From the NCBI GenBank assembly GCA_016098155.1, contig JAAAJB010000487.1, positions 1 to 27,392 of the forward strand: DNA of 27,392 nt. Direction: 5' to 3'. Positions 21,501 to 27,392 of this stretch are shown here, piece after piece (position 1 is the stretch's first letter; the number at the start of each line of letters is the position of its first letter). A program made the translations under genes and the position numbers. Source of the stretch: Actinomortierella ambigua. Its lineage: Eukaryota > Mortierellomycota > Mortierellomycetes > Mortierellales > Mortierellaceae. The notes below the pieces were generated by a model. It worked only from the letters and a program-made list of their open reading frames with translations, had not been told where the DNA came from and ran no database searches.

Positions 21501-22439
21501 CAAGAAAGTTTTGTTTTCTTTTGGGCACCAAATAAGAAACCACCAGTTGTCCCCTCGATGGGTTTTCACCGATTGGCCAATGTTTATTGGGTGTGCACGA
21601 AAGCAGGTTCACCTCTTTTGCGTTTTTTTTCTTTAGCAGCTTGCCATGCCAGCATTTCGTTGCATAGCTTTCTCCTTTTCTTTTCCCCATCTTCTTCGTC
21701 TTCCTTCCTTTGCTACAGCTTGTTCTGAAACAACAACGACGTTGCGCGCACGAATCAATATTTGATGCTACGTGCAACATGTACAGTGACCCTAACCGCC
21801 TTTGTGATTTGCATGTGTTCTGTAGTACAACCAGCGCACTGGTCCATTTATTTTATTGGGTACAAGTGCCCAATCTTAACACTCCCTGGTAAAAGTTACA
21901 CATTCACCACACACATTGTACAAAGACAGGAAAAAAATGGTGAGCAAGGGGTTGCTTGCATTCGCATTCGCATGATCTGCTGCCTGGTCCTGGGAATTAT
22001 GGTGCAATATGATTGGAGGTTGAATATCACGCTTCCCAGTTACAACGTAGAGAAGTGGGAAGGATGGCCGAGATGGGATTGGTTCCTCTCATTCTTAACC
22101 CCATTTCCTTTCCCCCCTCCCCTCCCCTCCCCTCCCCCTTTGACTACTGTAGTTGGGTGGAAAATTATGGGTCTCGCCTCGCGGGACATCTCCTCCGAGA
22201 TGAGGTGCGGGGCGCGTTGGTACCTTTCGACCGCAATTTTGGATGAAGGAGAGGGAGGTACAGGTCTGAATGTCTCGCGCAGTTCATGTTCTCAGCTCCA
22301 CCGACACGGATGAACATTTTTGGGGACAGAGCATGCAAGGCGAGACAAAGGTACATTATTTCTTTTTTTTTTTTTTATTTCTTGGGACTATAATGTGGTG
22401 CAATTGTGCAATGTCATGTCGCGCTATCCTAGAAAAGTA
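18507..22439. other. 3.9-kb region without a convincing gene
   Basis: It lies upstream of the bHLH factor (minus) and downstream of the oxidoreductase gene (minus), so it should include the bHLH promoter/leader and the oxidoreductase 3' UTR. I found no recognisable protein, tRNA or rRNA. It has a G-rich/GTTGG-rich stretch (19030-19280), purine-rich DNA (19430-19600), C-runs (20400-20450, 20830-20850, 22112-22140) and a GACA repeat at 19098-19110. Two minus-strand stretches (about 20170-20300 and 21110-21247) read somewhat like protein but match nothing I know. Confidence 0.55.
22363..22376. repeat. T14 homopolymer downstream of the oxidoreductase gene
   Basis: Fourteen T, about 65-75 bp beyond the oxidoreductase stop codon, read as A14 on the transcribed minus strand. 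It may fall near the polyadenylation region. Confidence 0.85.
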
Positions 22440-23648
22440 TCACTGATTCCAAGGAACGCGCTTTCCACTCAGAGAGCTCTCAATAGCAAGCTGGATTCCA
22501 TGGATGACCCATGCCGCTTGTTCAGCCGTCACCTGCAACTTGCCAGTGCCTAGAATGGCGTCACGCACGTTGGCATAGTAGTCGCCATACTTGCCCTCGC
22601 CAGAGTCAATCTTGCCCTTAAAGTGCATGGGGATGCCATTCACGACGATCTCCGAGTCAAGTTCGCCCCATGACGACTCGTTCTCGATACCATAGACTCC
22701 CTTGTTGGTGGGCGTCAAGCCTTCCTTGAGTTGGTTCTCTTGGACGTCGAGGCCATTCTTGACATAGCTGCCTTGCATGCCCGTCAACCGGAAGCGGGCG
22801 CTCGGGATCCTGGCAAGCATGTTGGCACCAAGCGTCACGCGCAGTCCACTGCGATAATCCAGGTGTACCAGAAACTGATCATCCACCTGAGATGTTGCCA
22901 GCTGGCGCTGATTTGAGACATGGGCCGTCAGATACTCGGGCTCGCCAAAGAGGACCAGCGCCTGGTCGAGCAAATGTGAGCACAGGTCATAGAGTATGCC
23001 GGAGCCCTCCTCGACCTTGCCAGTCTCTCGCCAACCTTCCTTGCTAAAGTTGCGGAAGCGATCAAAGCGGCTCTCCAAGGACACGATGCGACCGACCGTC
23101 GAGGCCTGTGATGCCACCAGTTTTTGGACCGTGAGAAAATCGGCATCCCAGCGACGATTGTGGAACACTGAGAGCACACGCGACTGCTGCTGGGCCAGTT
23201 TCGCAAGCTGCATGCCCTGCTCAAACGATACCGTGAACGGTTTCTCAACCACAACGTGCTTGCCAGACTCTAGCGCTTGCTTGGCCAATGGAAAGTGCAG
23301 CAAATTGGGGGTCGTGATCACTACGAGGTCAATCGAAGGGTCTTGTAACAGCTGCTCGTGGCTCGTATACACCGTCGCAGCTGGGTACTTTGTACTGAGC
23401 GCCTGGACAGGTCCACCTCGGCGTACAAACGCTGCCAGCTCCAGGTTGGGCGTCGCAGAGATAAGTGGGGCATGGAAAACTGTAGCAAAGGTGAAAGGGT
23501 GTATGTAGGTGATAAAGTTGTAAGTTTCTACTGATTTTCAGCGTTTCGCTGACACCCTCTTCACCACAATGTCTTTGTTACCCTGGGCACTCATGCCAAA
23601 GCCGATGACACCAACGCGAATGGGCCTGGATGCAGTTGTGGAAGCCAT
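22440..23648 (-). CDS. Gfo/Idh/MocA-family NAD(P)-dependent oxidoreductase (368 aa)
   Basis: Two exons on the minus strand, 23648-23582 and 23479-22440, split by a 102-nt GT-AG intron after the first base of codon 23. The N-terminal Rossmann fold shows GVIGFGMSAQVFHAPLIS (13-30). Ala21 stands where close relatives have Gly in GLSGRVFH. The family EKP motif is at 101-103 (VVVEKPFTV), HNRRWDADF at 129-137, and the catalytic-type D187-x3-H191 pair lies in YDLCSHLLDQAL. Length and the HNRRWD block fit the YdgJ/IolW-like branch, whose characterised bacterial members are NAD(P)-dependent scyllo-inositol dehydrogenases. The actual substrate here is unknown (a sugar or inositol derivative is likely). 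No signal peptide; cytosolic. It is divergent from the PER1 homologue, sharing a 606-bp upstream region. Confidence 0.93.
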
Positions 23649-24254
23649 TTGTGGTCAAATGTGTCGTGAGGAATGAGAATGAGGTAATGAAAAAAGAAGA
23701 AGAGGAAAATAGGGGCGAGCTAGCCTGTTCTGTTGGGAAAGCCAGCGCTCCTATCAGCAAGATAGCTATTGTGGCCATGTCCCCCGGCCGCAGGTTGGCG
23801 GAGTAGAGGACCAGCCGGCGCTTTTAACCCAACAGCTCTATCGCCGGTTCTTGCGCAGCGCTAATGGCCTTTGCAGATAACAGGAGGACTTGAAGCGGAG
23901 AGAACGGGGGGGTAGCTGGCGCCGGCACGAAGGCCACCGCACTCTAGGACGATTCAGGAAGTGGGGAGTCGCTCTTGGCGCGAGATGCTGCTCCTTGGGC
24001 TGTGGTGGAACTCTACGCACATTCTTGCGGGTACAAGAGCCGGCGAATGCGAAGCCTGCTCTCCCGCTGGTGCGCAAGCAGGCTTTTTCTTTCTTTTTTT
24101 TTTTTTTTTTTTTTTGGTCTACTTTTTCCTCTTTCCTCCTTTTTTTGTACCCCATTACATCTTTTTCGCCGCTCGTCATCCGATTCACCATTTGCTCAGG
24201 AGTTCAGGAATTTAACGAGCAGGCTGCCACCGTCGACAATCCAATCTTCCACTA
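23649..24254. promoter_or_regulatory. Divergent promoter region between oxidoreductase and PER1 genes
   Basis: A 606-bp head-to-head spacer. The oxidoreductase side has GC-rich DNA with CCGG-containing words (23783-23845) and an upstream ATG at 23778. The PER1 side has a T22 tract (24094-24115) followed by T/C-rich DNA up to about 24170, which could act as a nucleosome-depleting element. No defined transcription-factor site is claimed. Confidence 0.65.
24094..24115. repeat. T22 homopolymer in the divergent promoter
   Basis: Twenty-two consecutive T, about 140 bp upstream of the PER1 start. Poly(dA:dT) tracts in fungal promoters commonly exclude nucleosomes. Confidence 0.95.
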
Positions 24255-25268
24255 ATGCCGTCAATGGAACAATCCAGTCGCCGTCATCGCCGATGGGCAG
24301 TCCTGCTTGCCGGTGCGCTTCTTGCTGCGTGCGCGACGACCGTGCTTGCGTCGTCAGGAGACCGGCAGCCAATGTATACCCAGTGTGTGCATGAATGCAG
24401 CCGACGCGTCTGCTATCCTGCGCTCCCACCAGAAGAGGCTCCAGAGCACAAAGCCTCACTCGCACTGCGCTTGACACGCTGGACGTGTCTCGACAACTGT
24501 CGTTACCATTGCATGCATGAAATCACAAGCGAGGCAATCAAAGAAGGCGAGCCTGTCCACCAATATCATGGAAAGTGGCCTTTCCATCGTCTCTGGGGCA
24601 TGCAGGAGCCCGCTTCGGTGCTGTTTAGTTTGATGAACGGCTATATGCATCTGCGTGCCTGGCCCATGCTCATCAGGCGCATTCCTAGCGACTATTATAT
24701 GCGGCCATACTACCTCGGATATGCTCTCGTCGGTATGAACACCTGGCTATGGTCGGCAGTGTATCATTCGCGAGACTGGCCCTCGACAGAAAAGCTTGAC
24801 TACTTTTCTGCAGGGGCGTCCATCATGTATGGGCTGTTTTACACCGTTATCCGCATCACACACATGGCTAGCCGCAGCGCGCAGGTTGGATGGGGGATTG
24901 TGTGCCTGGTGCCGCTGTTGCTGCATATAGGATACCTGACGTTTATCGAGTTTGACTATGGCTACAACATGACGGCGACGGCGACCATTGGCGCGATCCA
25001 CAATTTGTGGTGGGTGGGCTGGAGCATCATGCACTGGCGCGAGCGGCCCTATGCCTGGGAGCCGACGATCTGTGGCCTGCTTCTCACGGCAGCCATGTGC
25101 CTGGAGCTGTTTGACTTTGCACCGTTGTGGGGTATCCTGGACGCACATTCACTCTGGCATCTGGCCACGGTGCCAGTGATTTCTATGTGGTACAAGTTCC
25201 TCGTCAAAGACGCCGAGTGGGAAATCCGCAACAAGAAAAGCGTCATATCGCACGCCTACAAGGACTAG
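24255..25268 (+). CDS. PER1: PER1/PGAP3 GPI-anchor lipid-remodelling protein (337 aa)
   Basis: A single-exon gene encoding a homologue of yeast Per1 and human PGAP3. These are multi-pass ER/Golgi membrane proteins needed to remove the sn-2 acyl chain from GPI anchors. After an N-terminal hydrophobic signal (about 14-33) comes a lumenal Cys-rich segment: QCVHECSRRVC (43-53) and CLDNCRYHCMHE (78-89). Next is the family block HGKWPFHRLWGMQEPASVLF (105-124), followed by about seven membrane helices. CREST-type hydrolase residues are present: S167, H171 and D174 in SAVYHSRD, D182 in EKLDYF, and D296, H298, H302 in DAHSLWH. HNLWWVGW (249-256) is also typical. Length matches the family, and nothing appears missing. 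An AATAAA lies just 3 nt after the stop (25272-25277). Confidence 0.97.
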   Translation: MPSMEQSSRRHRRWAVLLAGALLAACATTVLASSGDRQPMYTQCVHECSRRVCYPALPPEEAPEHKASLALRLTRWTCLDNCRYHCMHEITSEAIKEGEPVHQYHGKWPFHRLWGMQEPASVLFSLMNGYMHLRAWPMLIRRIPSDYYMRPYYLGYALVGMNTWLWSAVYHSRDWPSTEKLDYFSAGASIMYGLFYTVIRITHMASRSAQVGWGIVCLVPLLLHIGYLTFIEFDYGYNMTATATIGAIHNLWWVGWSIMHWRERPYAWEPTICGLLLTAAMCLELFDFAPLWGILDAHSLWHLATVPVISMWYKFLVKDAEWEIRNKKSVISHAYKD

Positions 25269-25921
25269 TCAAATAAATAATAGAGATCTCGGAGTTATTG
25301 CAGATGACATTATGGATCTCTTTAGCGCCAACAGTAGTGTGGAAAATAATGTGTTGTAACATGCGGAGCAAAACACAAGGAGGTGTGTGTGTGGTTCTCC
25401 AACAAACAATTGGGCCCACATGGGCATGCTACTGCTTGTTTTCCACATACACACACAAGTCCCATTCCTCGCCACGATCGAGCAAGGGAGGAGGAACGAG
25501 GGTAATTCTTCGCTTGTTTGTCCGCTTGTTCGCTCGCCTGTTAGGGGTGGAGCACATGTCTTGCTTGTTCCTTTCCACCCCAAAGGTCCCAGAGTGCGGA
25601 CCTTTTGCCCTCTCCCCATCCCCGTGACTGATTTTCTGCTGCTGCTGCTGCATTGGTTCGAATCCAGCGCCCCAGCCCTTTTTTTGCGCTCACACCCTCT
25701 CTGTCTTTCTTCTTTCTTTTGCACACATCCAATTCACTCATCTATTCATCCCTGATCCTTTCCTCCTATTCCTCTAGAAGCCGTTTTTCTCTTTCTTCTG
25801 CATTCTAGTTGGTACTCAGCGCATTCGACAAGCCTAGTTTGACGGACCCCATCCACCGGCAGTCCTACCCTTCGCCGATCCCCTCCACTGCATTCTTTTT
25901 GTTCGTCAACTGAGCATCAAA
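25269..25921 (+). promoter_or_regulatory. Spacer: PER1 3' end and promoter/leader of the transporter gene
   Basis: 653 bp between two plus-strand genes. The first part is AT-rich with AATAAA-like signals. From about 25600 the plus strand is pyrimidine-rich (CTCTCTGTCTTTCTTCTTTC around 25697-25716), a likely leader. The sequence before the ATG is ATCAAAATG, a strong context. A B-box-like GGTTCGAATCC at 25656-25666 was examined as a tRNA and rejected. Confidence 0.6.
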
Positions 25922-26615
25922 ATGTCGGCACCAAAGCCCGTGCACCAGCTCTCTGATGAGCTGATGCAGAGACAACCTTCGGCCGACCACTTGTCGTCGT
26001 CGCCCAGGGACCGCGAGGCAGCCACACGTCTTCTCTCGTCCTCCCCTATCCCCTCCAACCATTTTTCGCGCTCCCGCTCAAACAGTATCAGCAACGACAA
26101 CAGAGCGCAAACCCCAAGCTCGTCTTGGAGATCGCCCTCGACGCTCCAGAACTACCGATCTGCGAACCTGCCAGTGGACGAGCGCAACCCTTGGGATGCC
26201 TCGTCCTCATCGTCTATTGGTCGACGAGACCCTCACAGCAGCAGCAACAGCATTCGCAGCATGGCCAGCGGTACTGGCAGCTACCAGCCGATTCGTCACG
26301 GTCCCCAGTCATCCGGTAGTGGCTCTGGGGCCACCGCGGCATCAGAGTCGGTGCCAACCATGGTCGATATCCCTGCCGAAGAGGCTTCCAAGGTTGTGAA
26401 GAAGCATCTGGTGCTCGATTCGCCGTCAGACGAAAGCCTTGCTTCTGGATCAGCCACGGGCAATGGATCAACCGGAGTCAACGGCCAATCGAATGGATCA
26501 GGTGCTGTCTCTGGCATCGTTGACTATAACCAAGCCTTCAAGCTGCCAGGTGGAGCCATTACAAGAGATGTTTACAAGTGGCAGGCCGATCATGAGAATG
26601 AACACAATCGACGAG
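25922..26615 (+). CDS. First coding exon of a probable vacuolar amino-acid transporter (AVT3/4-like), partial
   Basis: 231 codons plus one base, ending at a GAG/GTAAGC donor (intron from 26616). The start ATG at 25922 has context CAAAATGTC. The exon encodes a hydrophilic Ser-rich N-terminus with no membrane helix. Two blocks look conserved: DIPAEEASKVVKKHLV (149-164) and FKLPGGAITRDVYKWQADHE (206-225). From memory, fungal Avt3/Avt4-type transporters have a similar cytosolic N-tail, with an xxVVxxHLV segment and an (Q/P)GG-D/A-x-T-x-x-(I/V/L)YKW motif just before the transmembrane part. That part, which would prove it, lies beyond the window. These transporters export neutral amino acids from the vacuole. 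Reading through the donor would give a Lys-rich tail and a stop at 26675, which looks artificial. Alternatives: another protein with a phosphorylatable Ser-rich tail. Confidence 0.62.
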
Positions 26616-27107
26616 GTAAGCCAGAGAAAGAAAGAAAAAAAAAGAAAGACTGTGAAAAGAGAGTAAAAAGGTGGTGAGGTTTGAAAACAAAACAAAACAA
26701 CAACAACAAAAAAAACAGGGCAACCATGGACGCATTCATACCCTGTCTTCTTCCCTTCCCCCCTCTCCCCCCTTTCGTTTGGCTCTTCTCTTCTCCCGTT
26801 TCTGTTGTTGCATACCCCACTCACTTTTCCGTTCCTCGCCTAAAGCTGCGGGGGATGAAAGATTGATTTTGAACGAAACTCGGACCCCTTTTCTTTCCTT
26901 TGCGCACGCCCACCCACACACCAATGGGTTGCAACAACCTAAAGGGAGGTGGGCTAATGACGCTACAAAGTTTGAACGAGTGGTGGTTATTTTGCCATGC
27001 CACGCACGGTGTTGTTGAGAGACATGCACACAATCCATTTTCTTCGAGAGTGTGCGAGTAAAGCCATTAAGAAAGGGACAGGGAGACATCGTGGTGGGAG
27101 TCGCACA

Positions 27108-27111
<4 letters not shown>

Positions 27112-27154
<43 letters not shown>
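27112..27154. repeat. (GA)n microsatellite, 43 nt
   Basis: A pure alternating GA run starting and ending with G, in the putative transporter intron. It is complementary to the TC array 178 nt downstream. Confidence 0.97.
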
Positions 27155-27158
<4 letters not shown>

Positions 27159-27329
27159 CTCCATCAGAGGTGCTTCAGGAGGGCATGGGCACTCTTACCT
27201 GAACACCCATGAGCTCATGAAAGGACGCATCCAAATACAGCAATGAACCTTATGGAGCAAAGGAGAGCCTATCCATTATACTTTCTACGGGATTTTTCCC
27301 ACCTCTATTTGGGCCTTACCACATTTAAT

Positions 27330-27331
<2 letters not shown>

Positions 27332-27374
<43 letters not shown>
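27332..27374. repeat. (TC)n microsatellite, 43 nt
   Basis: A pure alternating TC run starting and ending with T, near the right edge. It is complementary to the GA array at 27112-27154, allowing a stem of up to 42 bp. Confidence 0.97.
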
Positions 27375-27377
<3 letters not shown>

Positions 27378-27392
27378 CCCCTCCCCTCCCCC

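Larger units (their letters stand above)
26616..27392 (+). other. Start of a long repeat-rich intron (no acceptor seen inside the window)
   Basis: From the donor at 26616 to the window end (777 nt) I cannot find a following exon with transporter-like membrane segments. The stretch contains AAC/AAAC-rich DNA, a (GA)n array at 27112-27154 and a (TC)n array at 27332-27374, and ends in C-rich DNA. A short open stretch after CAG at about 27241 is not recognisable as an exon. Confidence 0.5.

Noticed and set aside
25640..25690. Possible tRNA: GGTTCGAATCC (B-box) followed by a T7 pol-III-like terminator
   Set aside because: The T-arm pairs only partly. No A-box or complementary acceptor strand (a CTGGGGC-like start) lies 60-140 nt upstream, so a cloverleaf cannot be built.
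27241..27330. Second exon of the transporter gene after CAG at about 27240
   Set aside because: Open for about 30 codons but with no transporter-like motif, and it runs directly into the TC microsatellite.
1..27392. CRISPR arrays, rRNA, insertion sequences or prophage-like content
   Set aside because: All repeats seen are microsatellites or homopolymers; no spaced direct repeats, rRNA motifs, intact transposase with terminal repeats, or bacterial-style operons were found.

Overview
The window looks like nuclear DNA from a filamentous fungus. Genes carry GT-AG introns, mostly 93-145 nt, with GTAAGT/GTATGC-type donors. Proteins are rich in Ser/Pro/Gln/His tracts, and spacers are full of (GA)n, (TC)n, poly-A/T and tri- or tetranucleotide repeats. 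The product set (PER1 GPI-remodelling protein, DUF4048-like coiled-coil protein, MiT/TFE-like bHLH-zipper factor, MULE/SWIM protein) suggests a fungus; an early-diverging lineage such as Mortierellaceae is my impression, not something the sequence proves.

Layout. 1-5667: a gene-poor, repeat-rich arm. 5668-6606 (+): secreted, probably GPI-anchored 10-Cys protein. 8012-11121 (-): six-exon MULE-transposase-derived protein with a SWIM zinc finger. 11394-14842 (-): three-exon DUF4048-like protein. 15601-18506 (-): two-exon bHLH-zipper transcription factor. 18507-22439: 3.9 kb without a convincing gene. 22440-23648 (-): two-exon Gfo/Idh/MocA oxidoreductase, divergent from 24255-25268 (+), the single-exon PER1 homologue. 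25922 onward (+): first coding exon of a probable vacuolar amino-acid transporter, followed by a repeat-rich intron that runs off the window.

The genes do not form a pathway; this is ordinary fungal housekeeping/accessory arrangement. The most notable items are (i) the MULE-derived protein, whose DDE catalytic positions read D-A-D, implying a host protein that kept the fold and the SWIM finger but lost transposase chemistry; (ii) the bHLH factor, where splicing at 17366/17236 joins helix 2 to a leucine zipper in correct heptad register, while retention of the intron would make a zipper-less form; and (iii) a 42-bp (GA)/(TC) inverted repeat in the transporter intron. PER1 acts on GPI anchors and the 5668 gene encodes a likely GPI protein, but they are 18 kb apart and this is not evidence of a functional cluster. 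Exon boundaries were derived by hand from splice motifs, frame and family similarity; no transcript data or searches were available.
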